A stretch of DNA of 64,000 bases from Typha latifolia (GCA_019914945.1 CM034099.1:15613923-15677922), one strand, 5' to 3'; shown: positions 11,755-26,000, counted from the first letter of the stretch. Notes: generated from the sequence alone by a model not told the origin. Numbers and translations: made by a program.

Positions 11755-14439
11755 CGTCGATCTCACCGCAACGCTCCTCGAAATAACTCCGGTATAGATG
11801 GATAATAACGTTTTCTAGTTCTTTTTCTTCTTATTTTTGTTCTAGTATGCTCCGATGTTGGAGCGTGATGGTCAATGTGAATGATATGATTCAATTCATT
11901 CGTTAAATTTTCCTTGCTTACCAAGGAGGAAGATATGTAGCTAGAAGTTGGTTTATTTATTTCTCATAATTTTGGGTTATCTACATAATTTTGCTTCAAT
12001 GAAATGAAAAGGAGGAGATTTGATTGTTAACTCAGTGGCCAATACAATAATTACAAATAACTATTGTAGACATGAAGATAAGATGAGCCCGTTCGTTAAT
12101 TTATTCTCTAATTAGTATTTTTTTTTTTTTTGAATTGATCTAATTAGTTGCCATTGCGAGTAGGAGATTTTTTTTTGAATTGATATATGGGAAAACTTTT
12201 AACCGGAATTTGATTAATTGGATTTAATATCTTTCATGTCCTCTTGCTTCATAGAAGTTTCTTCCTCTTCTTCTGATGCCTATTAGCTGTTATTGCTCGT
12301 AAGATTTGTAGCTTTGATAATTTATATTCGTGAATGAAATCCTCTGGGTATCAAGAGTAATAGGATATAAAATCCACAGCTTTTCGAACAGTTTGTATGT
12401 TAACATAGTAAAAAAACTTATAAGCTATTAAACTATTACAATAATTAATAAATATCGACATATATGCTTGGCGATTTTTCTTGTATATTTGACGTGTCTT
12501 CTTTGAGGACCATATACAATGAAAAGAGCCAGACAATATGAGTCAGCTTACCTAATATATATAATACTCAAATGGGTTTAGATCATATCATCCACGTCCT
12601 ATGACCACTGATTCATGTGCATCTCCTCCTTGATATTTCTGCATAAGAATCTGAACTGAGACTTTTGTTTTTTATTTGGAGCCTATGAGAATTTTGCAAA
12701 GCACCAACCCGTAACAGGCTTTCAGAATATTATACATTGACATATGGGGAAAGGCACAAAGATTATTAGGTTTGAACACATATAAAATCTTCTTATTCTT
12801 CTTTTCCATTTGAGGAGGAGGCCACAGTCAGAAATTTATTACTGAGAGGATGGATAATATATTGTAATGTTTGCTGATACATTGTAATGCTTAGGTTGAT
12901 ACATCGTAATGCTTGCTCCATTTTACCTAACATAAACTCCTGAGACTTTTTAATTCATCCCGGAAAAGAAGTGTTGAGAGAGTCTTTCACATGAGCCGAT
13001 ATTTTTTCCAGGTAGTACTGAATACTAAATAAGCCAAAATTTATCATAACAATCCAAAAGCAATAAATAATTCAAAATATACATCTCAATCTCTATATAA
13101 ATATTCACATATCCATACTTCTATAAATGTTCACGACCCTCACAAAATAATAATAAATATATTTATGCTCAAAGAAAAGGAATTAAAGTTTAATTACTTG
13201 AGGAGACATCCTTCACTAAAAGTGATAATAAAGCCCAGTAATTCAATAGTGTAAAAGTAACACATCAACTTTTAGAGACATGTATGTATCAAATTATATG
13301 CTTACATAGACGTAAAGATAATATCAATCACATGCTCTCATAGAGCATCACACATCAAACAAGTGATAAAGAATTATTGATAATATCGCTAAGATATGCC
13401 CAACAAAACTAATGCATGACCAGTAGTCTATAGTCAACATACTAAGAACCTAATCATAAACACATACTTATATATCATAATTATGACTGCACAATTTTGC
13501 AAGATTATGAGCACCCCTAGTTCAAATGACTCTCTAATCCCATATCATCAATAGCTTTAGAGTTACGACTCAAACCTCACAACCATGATGACGTTTTCTA
13601 TAACGGCATGTGTAACTTTTGCCTTAGTGTATCGCATTTTTTTGCCATTACGGAGCAAATTTGTCCTATCATATATCTTCGATAAACATAATCTTTCAAA
13701 ATCTCTAAACTAATGTAGGAAAGTGGTATAGAAATATTAATTGTGGGTGAGTATAATAACCAATTAGTAGTTTCTCCGACTATTAACACTATATCCTAAA
13801 ACCAATCAAAGTCCTTTTATTTCTCTTCTCATGGAGTCCTCTTGCTGTCAGTTCTTTGCCCGTAAGGAATACCTCATCGATAATTTGAAGCCAATAGGAT
13901 GTCATAGGAGACGTAGACGTGCTTCACCGGGGTCAAATAGATTGGGATGGGAGTGGTGGTGCCTGAAGGTGTTTGGTGGTGATGGAAGGTGTGTGGTTAT
14001 CTAGGAAGAGGGTAAGGGAAAAGTTGGCGATATGGGAATAGAAGGAAGTTGGGAGGTGTGGTGGTGAAGGAGGCATTTGGAATTAGATCGAGGGCATCCC
14101 AAGGTATGGTGAAGGGGTGTGTAGGGGATTTGTCCTCAACACTGCATTCACTTCCTTAACTTGATTGCTTATTAAACTAGTGCACTAATTTTTTCCTCTT
14201 ATGATCTTGCCTACCTTTCATGTTAGATGCGAGAATTTTTTTTTATAATTGTTTAGTTAGAAGTTAAGGCTTGATATATGGGCAATGAGTGAGGTATAAT
14301 ATTTAAAGATTATTAAGTGTCTAATCTCCGTATTCTGCATTATGTCTGCTCATACCTAGTGTATAGTTTATTTGATTATACTCTTAAGACTTATAATCTA
14401 ATGGCAGGTTACTGTAAAATCAATGAAGTTGTCGGTTAG
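11755..14439. other. Intergenic stretch downstream of the VQ gene
   Basis: The first 250 bases are presumably the 3' UTR, with AATGAAATGAAAA near 11998 as a possible poly(A) signal. After that no gene is seen. A block like gatacattgtaatgctt recurs at about 12850-12915. The part at 13900-14160 is GT-rich on this strand and unassigned. Confidence 0.45.
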
Positions 14440-14512
14440 CTCAAACCTAACAACATGGTGTTAGCGATAAGACTGGCGACTCTTAGTCTTGTTTAGGCCT
14501 TCCAGCCTCCCC

Positions 14513-15760
14513 ATGGAGGTAGGGATGTTTGCTTCTCCTCCTAAGAATCCCTTGCCTGTCTCTTCTTTGCTTCCATCTCCATTGCCCCCGCTGGTGGTTG
14601 AACCAGCCCCTCCTTTGCCCCCTCTTGTGGTTGACCCTACCCTCCTCTCTCTTCTCTCGCACCTCACTCTCCCTTACCCCTTTACCTCGGAACCTCTGGT
14701 TTCTCTCCCCTTGTCGGTTCCCCCGGCTAATGAACCTCAATCTGCTACCCCGCCTTCTTAGGCTTGGTCCTCTACCACCAATCATATTATTTTCAATCCC
14801 AACTTATAGAACAGAGCATTTCGGAATGGCAATATGCTATGTTAGGCAAGTTCTTGTGTCGCCCCCTTCCCCTAAGCACCATCCCCTAGCTACTGCCAAA
14901 CTTTGGAAAATCTTTCAGTTGGAAGCTTCTTTGCGTTTAATTTCAACAATAGTGAGGATATGATGAGGATCCTGCCCATTCATGGCAAGTCCTTAAACTT
15001 GTTTAAATGGAGGCCTGGAAAATCTCCTTCTTACATGTTTCAGATGTAGAACCATTTGGCCACATGTCATTGACTGCCCCCTCGCGATCCCTTTTGTTTA
15101 CCCTACCCCTCAGTCTGCTGCCCTGCCTTCTTGGGCTCTCTTGGCTCATGGCCATGGCATGTGAATTAGTCTGAATTCCTTCATCTCCGACGTGCAGCTT
15201 CCTAAAATTCAATCTTCTACCACCGATCATGTTATTTTCAACCCCCAACTTGTAGAACAGAGCATTTCGAAATGACAATATGCTATGTTAGGCAAGTTTG
15301 GTAGTAGCTAGGGGCACGATGCTTAGGGGAAGGGGGCGATGCAAGAACTTTGGAAAACCTTTGAGTCATTTTGGATCATCGATCTAGTTGGAGGCTTCTT
15401 TGCCTTTAATTTCAACAATAGTGAGGATATGGTGAGGATCCTCACGAATTGCCCTTGGATGATTTATTAAACTTGTTTAAATGGAGGCCTAGATTTCGTG
15501 TCTTGTATGAGAACCTCAGTTTTGCTTCGATCTAGGTCCGCTTTATGGATATTCCTCTTGACTTTTGGAAGCGCCCTTTCCTGCTAGAGTTGGCCTGTCG
15601 AATTGGTAGAGCCTAGATGAGACCATAACCTCTCTTCAACGAGGCAAATTCCTCTTAAACATAATTATTGTATCTTATGAAAATCTCCTTCGTACATGTT
15701 TTAGATGTAGAACCATTGGCCACCATGTTGTTGACTGCCCCTCGTGGTCGCCCGAGATGC
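14513..15760 (+). pseudogene. LINE ORF1-like remnant (DUF4283/zinc-knuckle type)
   Basis: It starts with a proline-rich open stretch (MEVGMFASPPKNPL) to 14761. Blocks that can be read as LFKWRPR and as a knuckle CRTIGHHVVDCP follow. The region around 14780-15010 is repeated at 15215-15490, and the knuckle segment at about 15020-15080 is repeated at 15685-15745. Assignment rests on the position before the endonuclease/RT and on short motif similarity, so it is moderate. Confidence 0.5.
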
Positions 15761-16479
15761 TCCCCAATTGCATTTTGTGGCTCCTGTGGTGATGGATGCT
15801 AATCCACCGCCCATGCTGCCCGAGCACCTTGATGGCGACAATCCCCCCAGCTCGAATCTTGTCGTTCTCTCCGCTACTAAGGTTGATGAGCAAATCACGC
15901 ATGCGAAACAAGTCCCGACCCCTACGTGGGCGTGCCTCTAATTTTTCGAATGGCTCTCCTTCGCCTAATTTCAATGTGGGTCATACTGAGCAGTGAGCAC
16001 CTCTACAACCACGTGTTGGCCCTATGGATGATCTAAATCAAGCGAAGACCTCACATCCAGGTCACCCATCCCTAGCGCCACCAGATGTTGCAACCTCACT
16101 CCATCCAACGGTCATCAATGCCCCTCCTTTATGCCTTTCTAAATCTCATACTGAAGCTAATGCTTCGTACTCTCCACTGGCCTCTTTGAGCCCAACGATC
16201 GCTCACTTTCACATTTCTAGTAACCACTTGCGCAACTACCTTTCTCTTTCTCAGGACTAACCCCTCTACCCCATCCAATCATCTCCTACCCCTGGCTCTT
16301 ACTAGAGACCCTTGGCCCTATTTTGCCTCTTATGGAGTGGCAAAGTCTACGATATCTCCCTCAAGAAGGTTGTTCAGAAAAGTTCTTTGGAGCTCGGCCG
16401 GGCCAAAGCCCCTTCTAGAAAGGGAAAAATTAGTGATTGACTTAGCTATGGTCCAAATGGGGGCTCCAGCTACCGAACC

Positions 16480-18860
16480 TGATTTATATTAATTGTCTGG
16501 AATTGTAGAGGTGCAACAAAGGCCAGCACAAGGAATCAATGTAAAAAATTTATTAGGTTGTATCACCCCTTAATTAGTAGGTCTTTGACTGCATTTCGAC
16601 TCGTGGTAAGGCTGGAAGGAATCTCGCATTAATATTCGAACCATTGTTAGATCGAATCAAGCTTTACACAATGACTAGTTGGGAAAGGAATAGCTCATAA
16701 CTGGTATTTATGCTAGTAACTTTCCTTCTGTCCGTAATGATCTTTGGAAAGAACTTGGTATGGTTTCTGAACTTCATCTTCCCTGGAAGACTTTAATGTT
16801 GTGTTTCTAATTAACAAATGCATGGGATTTCCTCCCTCCCTTTATTTTGGCCCATGCGCTAGTTTCAACTTTTTACTATTGATGTTACGCTGGTTGATCT
16901 TGGGTTTATTAGCTCAGAATTTGTTTGGTGCAGTAGCTAGAAGGAGGCGTCAGTTGGATCGAGCTTTGGCCAATCCTTAGTGGTTGGCCATGTTCCCTTA
17001 GAGCCGGGTTCACCATCTAGCTCAGACTGGGTCTGATCATGCCCCTCAAGGTCCCTTACCTTGAGCAGAAATCATAAAATTTGTCATCTAATGTTTGCAG
17101 ATGACTTGCTGATCATTACTAGAGCCAACCAGGCCAATCTTACTATCATTGATCACACTATGAATACCTATATCTCTTACCAATCAGAGATTAGTATGTT
17201 GAATTCTAAATTTTACCTCAATTCTTGGGCCACCCCCCATATGTCCAGATCCATTTTGAATATCCCTTTTAATTATTTGGGTATCAATATCTCTCCTACC
17301 AAATTGCATATCTTGGATTGCACTGATTAAATTGATCGAGCCAAATCTAGACTTTCTAATTGGAAGATATCATCCCTCTCCTTTGCTAATTGGAACATCC
17401 TACCGTTATCCCTCTTTCAATCACTAATTCCTTGGCTAAAATTACTATGAATTTTCTATGAATAAGCAGTCCATGCATCATGTTAGCTGGGATATTATTA
17501 CTCAGCCTAAGGCCAATGGGGTTCTTGGCATCCGATCCTCTTAATCCTTAAGAGAGGCTAGGTTGGCCCTTATTGCCCCTAAAGCCTTTGTGCTACTCTA
17601 GAGCGACAGACCCTTATGGGTTGATTTCATGAATTTAAAGTATGGTAGCTTTCATTTGTGGAGTACTCCTACCTACCCATAAGAACTGCTCTCCCATCTT
17701 TAAACATCTCTTTTCCCTCAGGGATGGGTTTAAAAAAGTGGCAATGACAAACTAATTCCCATTCTACATGACAAACTAATTCCCATTCTGCATGACCATT
17801 GGCTTTTTAATATGCCACTGGCCCTTAAGCCAACCTATATTAACATGCATGTTCATATCAGAAAGAAGTCGGTCGCTAGGCTTATCTCTCACCATTATTG
17901 GAACAATAATTGGATTCTTGATTGGTTTGGCCCGGATCTTGCTGAAACTATTTTTGCGATCATCCCCTCTGGGACTATTCGCACTAAAACTGTGATTTCT
18001 TCAGGCCGAGACTTTCGAGCTTTGATCGGCCTGAACCAGGCCTTATCTATTGCCTCTCGCATTAAGCTGAGCATGTCTTCATGGTTTGCCCTCACTTAAT
18101 TAGAATCTGGGATGTTGTTATGACTTATTTTCGCTCTACTTTTTCTTTTTCTAAGACTTGACTTACCGGGGATTGGTTGGAGGATGGCATTGCCATTCAA
18201 TCCCAACTTAAGCAATTGCCTAAGTCGATACCTAATACTCTGGCAAATTTGGAAAGCTAGAAATTCAATATGTTTTTCCAATTCTCCCATTCCTAATCAA
18301 ATTATCTTTCACAACATCCTCTCTATGATTAGGTTCCACCCATCATCAATCCTTCGAGCTGTTCTGACCTCCGGTTGGTTAGATGGACCCCATGCTGGTG
18401 GGCTGGCCCATGCTCAACCCTAATGACACTTTTGGCCCGGCTACTAGCTGTGAGGGTTCGAGCTTTCTTATCCGTGGGACTAATGGGTCTATTTTGGCTA
18501 AAGGTGCACAATCGGTCTCCTATAAAGATGCTCCGAAAGCGAAAGTGATTGGCCTTCTATTTGGTCTCCAACATGCCAGCAACCTTCAGATTGCTAATCT
18601 CTAGATTGAATGCGACTCTCAAGTTTTGATCCAGATCCTCAAAAACACGCACTATACCCCTTGGCGCCTCTTGGCGCAAATAAGAAACTGTCAATCCTTA
18701 TTCAACATTTTTCTAACCTACAAATTCACCATATCTTTTGTGAAACTAATCAACGGTCTGTCTTGCTACTACAGTAGCACCAATCATGTTCGGGCAATGA
18801 AGCTTACACTCATTCACATTAGTTCATCCTACTATGCCCTGGGCCTTTTGCTCTTCTAAC
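16480..18860 (+). pseudogene. LINE ORF2 remnant: endonuclease, RT and RNase H
   Basis: The endonuclease start reads WNCRGATKASTRNQ near 16498. The RT core reads HLMFADDLLIITRANQ at about 17085-17130, with the FADD form of the catalytic YxDD, then NYLGINIS near 17275. A zf-RVT-like stretch lies around 17800-18100. The RNase H domain of the plant RVT_3 type reads AKVIGLLFGLQHASNLQIANL, then IECDSQVLIQIL, at about 18540-18650. Most of the fingers and palm of RT are missing between endonuclease and FADD. A 25-base tandem duplication lies at about 17745-17793. It is not functional. Confidence 0.8.
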
Positions 18861-19213
18861 AACAATGGTGGCGGTCTTTGCAAAATCAAATCTTTCTTTT
18901 TTTTGTTTGGGATGGCTCTGCCCCTCTAGCTATTCTAATTTACTTGCCACAGATATGTCTGGGCTGCTCCTTTTGCGTTGCTTGGCGCTATATCTTTTTG
19001 TTGGGTGCTTCCCCATTAATTTACAAAACAAAACAATTAGCAGGTTACTAACATATATTGTGCACTCTACTATCCTATAGCAGCCAATAGAAATCTATTA
19101 AAATTACGGAAAAGACAAAAAGTACATCTTGTTCCATTTAATTAAGAAGAAATTATTAATACAACCCTTATCAGGTACATCTTAGGCATTATCATATGGA
19201 TATTTTGATTCAT

Positions 19214-22200
19214 TCAAATGTTTTGAGCTTTATTTGCAGCTTGTGAAACTAGCTTTATATCTTGAAATATTCGGTTGAGTAATGTAGCTAATCTCACACC
19301 AGCTTGAGCAATTCTTTTCTCAACAATTGGAAGTCGAGAGAAGAAATAATCATCTGCAGATTAACAAGTAAGCCACATTCTCATGACAAAAAAGTTATAA
19401 GCTATTCTTTTGAAATTTTGTTAGAATAATTACCTTGCAAAGTGAAGCCTTGATCAACATCCTTGTATGCATAATCACAAGCTAGTTGTATGCTCTCTGC
19501 TGCATACTTGTAATAGTTTTGCAACCTTTTTAGTTTCTAAAAAACTGTTGTGAAATTAATGGATTACATAGATCGCTAATGATGTAAAAGATTATTGATT
19601 AATTGTGCAATTTAAGTCATCCACATATATAGAAATCTGCTTGTGATGATCTTACGTATCAACGCAAGTGATTGATTTGCCACGGCATGCCTCCCACTGG
19701 GCTTATTTCATCGACCAGTCATTCTAGAAAGAAAGAACGTAAGAAAGATTAGACAAAATTTTGATCAAAGCCTAATCTAGAATATAATCATTACTATTTT
19801 TTTTTAAGAAAAAGAATTCTTATTATTAGGTTACAATGTTTACCAAAGAAAGATTTTGACCTTTTAAATTATTAAAATATCCTTGCAAAATTTCTAGTCG
19901 TGACCCATCCTTTTTAAGCAATAACCTATTCTAAATCTTTTTCTAGTTCTTATATTGAGTTTAGCTAATTATTTATCTTACATTTATTTTTTAATCTTAG
20001 CATCTATGTTTTATCTATCATGAGTCACCCTATTCTACAACCGACATCCACCATCCCATAGTCATCTACCACCCTCTGATGATCGCCGCAGATATAAGCT
20101 CAATATGGTGAATTGAATCCGACCCACTATATGATTCTACTCTTATAAATATGAGATGTCATGAGTTATTTATCATCGTTGAATGAATATCAAGTTCAAC
20201 TAATTATCTGTCTTGCATTTATCTTTTAATTTTAGCCGTCTATTTTTCTAGGAGTAGATCTAGCATAAAAATCCTAACTTCACCTCTAAACCCTAACAAC
20301 CACCTTCCTACACGAGCCACCTTATCCTACAGTTGACCTCCACCATCCCACGACCGTCTCAACTCGACACTGACCTTCCTTCACCCTTTTGGCCATTAAT
20401 TTTGCTCTGATCTCCAAATCCACTCAAATCAGAGATAAAATAACCCTAACACGTGAGGCCATCCTCTACTAAAATTTTATAATTTTTCTATGAACATATT
20501 GTTCTAAATCAGATTCATAATAATATTTCCTAAAAATTTAACTATCTCATCCGCATTTTCTCTCTTAAAAGAAAGCATTGGGATTTTCCTAGGTTAGCTA
20601 GTATATCTCCACAACCAAAGGGGAGAACACTTATACTGGAGGATGTTGATGAGAGTTGCAGAATCAGATTCAATTTGGAGGTGGGGATATTGTGATGACA
20701 AACAAAGATGAGCAAGAACTTGAGAGCTTCGACGTGTGGCCTTACCTTTAGCATCGACCCAATACCATCTTGACATGAGGGGTCTTAGAAGAAGCCCCAT
20801 CTAGGTTGATCTTGGAGCAGGCGGCTTGGGGCGAGGGGGAGAGGGAGCATCTAACGAGTTGCTGCCTACTAGAGCAAGGCTTTGGGCCAGCGATTTAGAG
20901 GCATTGAAGATTTCAAGAGCTATTAGCCTAATTGTTTTGTGAAATATTTGCGAGAAGGTAGGGCCTATTGGTGTTAGCTTGGGATTGGGTGTATTTTGGG
21001 GGGTTATCTAGCCATTGCGTTTCTCGATGGGTAAGGTGTTGAAGGATTCTATCAGATTGATAGGGATAGAAACAAGCATTGGGCCCTGATTTGTTGTGGA
21101 TGTATTCACAACAATGTTTAGAAGCTTGGGGTTAGAGGTTTTCTTAGGTTTGGCAATCAAGGGGACATATGGCATGGTGGAGTTTTCTTATGTGGGTGTA
21201 GGTAAGAGTGGAGTTGACAACGTTGTATCGATAGTGGGGATTGGTCCGTCTTGTCCCATCTAGAGCATCCCCTTGGACCGGCGAGCCAACTCTTAAGACA
21301 AGCTTTTGAGCCGTCGATGATGAGAGGTACTCTAGAGGCAAGCCGTGAAATTGCACCCAGAAGTTGCATCGATCGAAGCATTAATAGTCCGCTGGAGTAT
21401 CTGAGGTGAAGACATTGAGTACAAAGAGGTCTCTGCTGTAGGACCATGGTGAGCCCAGCCATGTTCTCCATTTGTCTTCTTCATTCTCAAACACTAACAA
21501 AAAGACACTTTTACTTGCTTCTATGAACTCACACTGAGTTGGACAAGTTCCAAGCCTTAAAGAGCAATGTCTTAAGCCCATTGGCGTTGATAGGTCGGTC
21601 ACTTATTAACTTCCCCACTAGGCATAGTTTAGGCTTGCGGTTGGAAAGGGGGTTCTCTTCTTTCAGAGGTATATTGTCCTCCATTTTTCTATATGAGAGG
21701 AGAGTAGCGAACTTTTTTAGGAGTTTATTGTCAAATAGGGCCATTGAGGGGAGGGAGGCTGTCACTAGGTGAGAACTTTTAGCGTCGTCATCTTGGTTCA
21801 AAAGGGAAATGTGAGTAAAGAGAGTAACAGTTGCAAGGGGGGAGGAGAAGCAGTGGAAAGGGGAGAGGTATGAGAGGTATGGGAGGGGAGGAAAGAGTAT
21901 CAGAAAAAAAAAAAAAAAAAAAAGAGGGAAGGAGCATGAGCTCAAGGGGGGAGGCAAACAAGATGACGATCACCCCGAGCGAGATGTGACCCATGATGAG
22001 TTTGAAGCCCTGTACATAGACTTGCCAATAGAACGGGACCTAGTTTGCTTGACGGACGCGTCATGGAGAGGAACGGACTGTGAGGGCATAGGTGTAGTAA
22101 TTTACGAGTATAGGGGCAAATTCCACTAGGCCAAATCTTCCCTACTTTTTGCAATGTCTAAAGTAGATGAGCTGCAACCATAGCGAGAGGAAAGTGTGGA

Positions 22201-22972
22201 TTTAGTCGGACTGCCAACAATATAACTAATAAGAGCTAATCACCCCTGACAAGTCTCACATCTACGTTACATGAAGTAAGCGTAAGATTCACTAGTAGGG
22301 AAAACAACCTCCAGAACTATTACTTGGCTGAGTTGGCTTTTCAAAATAATGTATGCAAGTTTGGTCTAGAGTCCCCCGGAGTGGGGTGTAACGAATTCTA
22401 ATTAAACGGAGATTGGTCTACAAACTAGTCAGAAAAAAAAGGATAACTAATAATCTGTAAAGAATTCGTAGAGAACCTCTTAATATCTTCTTATATTGGG
22501 TAGATATTGAAGATATCAATAAGAATGAATTTGAAAAATAATAAGGAAAGTATCTCACCAAAGGTCATAGATTTTATTGGCAATTCAACTGAAGATCACA
22601 TTGATCTTATGGGATTTATTTGACAGCAATTAGAATCCCTTACTTGTGGGACACGTTAAAACTCTCTCCATATATACAACAACGTAGCATAGACAATAAA
22701 TTTCTATCCTTACATTTATTTTAGTGGATATCACACGAAATATATTACTCTGGTCATTTTCTGATAAGAAAAGAGTGGAAATTGACTTTCGAAAAGTATT
22801 CAGAAAGCGGGAGAATTAGGAAACTCACAGTTATATTCAGTTTAATAGACTCTATCATGGCATTGTGGTCGTCATTGTAGAAATCACGCATTGCAGTCTC
22901 TATGATATTCACATCCCATACCTTGTCACATGAAATTAATAGATGTTAGTTCTTCTTTCTACCATATGATAA

Positions 22973-23039
<67 letters not shown>

Positions 23040-26000
23040 TATATATATGAGTCATTAAACATGAGTAATATAAAAAGTCGCCCAATTACGTACATGGTGA
23101 AGGTTGGTCTTTCTTCGATACCAATGCACGACTATTGTGTTACCACCTTCATCATCCTCAAAGCCAACATGAAGGGGTTGGTGGACATCTCCCATGAAGT
23201 GGGCAAGGAACATTAAACTCTCAGACAAGTTATCTAAGATGACCAGAGGAAGAAAGTAGTATGAATAGTCGAAAAGATCAAGTGTATATAGTTACTTGGA
23301 TCTAAGAGAGGCTTTTTTTTTTAATCTTACATTCACTTGATGGATCTCCATAGGTCTGGAGCTGTTTGGTGTAATTGTTTATTGCTCCAGCTACACACAT
23401 ATCTTGCACACCCTTGGAATTGTGACAATCCCCTAAACAAGTATGAGAGTAGACATTAAATGTGGATAAGATAAACAAAGGGTTAAATAAAAATCCTTTT
23501 ACCTAAGTGAATTTTGATTTATATCACTATGTGAAACAAAAAAAAATATGCCCTCGGAGATGAATCTATCAATGCTCTTATTATAAAGAAAGTACAAAAT
23601 ATAAAGAAATACAGAAGCAAACTAAAAAAATAAAGAATTTTATGTGGAAAACCCTAAAAATGAGTAAAAAAAACTACGAATTAAAAAAATTAATTATTAA
23701 AATTTATAGCAGTTAGAAAACCTTACACATCATCTGTCGATCTCTATAACTTAATTTGTAACAATTTTGCTTGCTAGACCCGCAATGCAAAGCTTTCCAT
23801 AATCGGTCATTTTGTGATCTTAGTAATCCTAAAGGTTAATCATTCTATCTCAGTGACCCGTTAAACATAATTCTTCTAAATCTAATATAGATATATTAAG
23901 TCGAGAGCAATTCAACATGTTCCATTCAAAACTAAGAGGTGATCTCTAATAGTCTTTAAAAGATAATCAAAAGAGATAATAGATAATTACTAGCGTTGCA
24001 TTTTGTTAACCCTTAAATAACTCTTTCTGACAAGATAAAAGATCTCACGAAATCCTCTAATCAATTGAAGATTCATGACTTGTTCAAAGTAGATTACATT
24101 CGAATGCCCTAACTTAAAATCTAAATTTCAACATTTGAATATGTTTTTGAACTTTAATTTGAATGCATGCAACTCAAAAAATATGCTCTTTATTTGCAAA
24201 GGTTCCAAGTTGTAGTCCAACACATTGTGAATGCCTTGCAAATTATTTAGAATATTTTGAAACACATTACAAATTATATAAAAAACCTTACACTATGTCT
24301 TCGTTGAACTTTTGACTATGTTGTAATTGTTAGATTCTGGTCCAAATAATGGTGTTGGTGCTTTTCCTTTTTCTTCGAAATTGTTATAAGTTTTAATGAA
24401 ATCACTTTATCTAGCCCTCTGATTTTTTTTTTCTTTTTCGTGTGGATATTGTTGGCGATAACAATCTGATTCCAAAAAATCCGATCAAAATAAACTTACA
24501 AATTTCAGAATAGTCGATAGTCGACGAGTCTAGTGTTGGACACTATCTCCTTAAGACCAATTCACCCTCCACCGATTGCTTCTGGAACAGTGGTCAGAAA
24601 CTAATTCAAAACCCGTAAAATTGGACTTTGACCCGTGCGTGCGTGCGAACCGAACCGAGCCGAGCCGGGCCGGGCGGCGCGCGTGTGTGTTATAGGTTGC
24701 ATAGTAACCTTTACCCACAAAGTAGGTACCCCTTTTGGGGCCCAAAGCCCATAGGAAGTTTGTTGCTTATATACCATACTAACATTTCTCAAATATCCAA
24801 TATGGTACTAAACTTACTTTCCTTTATTTCCCATTGCCATGATACCCACTTTAGAGCCAATTATCATTCACTTCTCTTCATGAATTTGATTAAGTGAATA
24901 TATGACAATAAAGTATGCTTTGAGCTAAATTGATTCCACCATTAAACGATTATAAATAATGTGTGGGCCCCACTTAAAACTTAGCTCAAAATTAATAAAA
25001 TATTCATGTCAAAATCATGAAATTACCAACAGATATAACTAAGCTACCCTAAACTCTCTCTGAATTAATACATATTTATTAACAGAAGCATTAAGTAATT
25101 TTTGCCCTCTATTGACGACCTTTGTGGTTGTATTATAGTCAAAAAATTCAAGGGGACATAGTGATACATCAAACAAAGTTTTTGAGGGTAACATCGAAAT
25201 AAGTTTGTCCAAACTACCAGAGATAAAATATACCTGAACCCAAACAATATCAAATCTTTTGAAGCCCTCTTGCTTTACACAAAATTGGTCAACTAAGATA
25301 ACTAGGCTACCATGTTGGCCAGTTGTAGGTGGTGATGTAAACAAATTTAGCAGTTAGTCTTGCTAAGCTGTTGGCCTAATGATCGACTTGGTAAAAGGGA
25401 GCCAAGAAGAGCTTGCCATTAATTCTACTATCACAAGGCTTGCTCTTTCAATGCATCACTCCACATAGGGGAAAGAATTAATTCCCCATTGGATATAATT
25501 TATAGTTCAATTAAGATGTCTTAAGTTGTCACTATATCTTTTATAAAAAGAATGACTTGGCGTACAAGCTGATGGAATTGTGTGTGACTCCATTTTTCTA
25601 ATAGAGCTCTGTGTCATGAGAGGGATCCAGGACCTAACTAGTTTCTAAATGCTTTCTAAATTAAAGCTCGACTATGACAAAGTCAAAAACTCTGGATCTC
25701 AGTCATCAAATGCTCAATTGATCCAAAAATAATAGGATTATATGACCATATATTACTATCTCTCACATCTTTGCAAGAATTATTGATTTGGAACAACAAT
25801 GCACCAAGTATAATGCAATATTTAAGGGATAAGGTATATGGCTTACTTGAATAGTCGAAGTTGCATACTCCTGGAGTATTGATATAATGAAGAGGGCCAG
25901 ACCACCGGTACCGGAACCGGACCTCGTCGGCCCACGAGCACACCGCTGCTAGGTCCCCTCCAGCGGAAGCCGGTAAGAGGCCTAACACTGCTTTTGAAGC

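Larger units (their letters stand above)
14440..19040 (+). mobile_element. LINE-type non-LTR retrotransposon, heavily decayed
   Basis: A plus-strand element with a DUF4283/zinc-knuckle type ORF1, then endonuclease, reverse transcriptase and RNase H remnants in the order usual for plant L1-type LINEs. Stops and frameshifts occur throughout, parts of RT are lost, and ORF1 holds a partial duplication with an inverted block. The ends are approximate: no clear poly(A) tail or target duplication is visible. It ends just beyond the 3' end of the oppositely oriented nuclease gene. Confidence 0.8.

Noticed and set aside
12368..12392. Similarity to miR396 (tccacagctttt)
   Set aside because: Only the first dozen bases match; the rest differs and no hairpin partner is visible nearby.
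15300..15348. CRISPR-like or hairpin element from the inverted block
   Set aside because: There are only two copies about 400 bases apart within a LINE, in a plant genome; a local inversion explains it.
20540..22433. Twin-primed (5'-inverted) LINE insertion in nuclease intron 5
   Set aside because: The minus-strand part already has its own RNase H end, so the two parts look like two different LINEs and not one inverted insertion.
25039..25344. Protein gene of 101 codons in nuclease intron 2
   Set aside because: No recognisable domain, no promoter, and it lies in an intron between transposon remnants; not supported as a gene.
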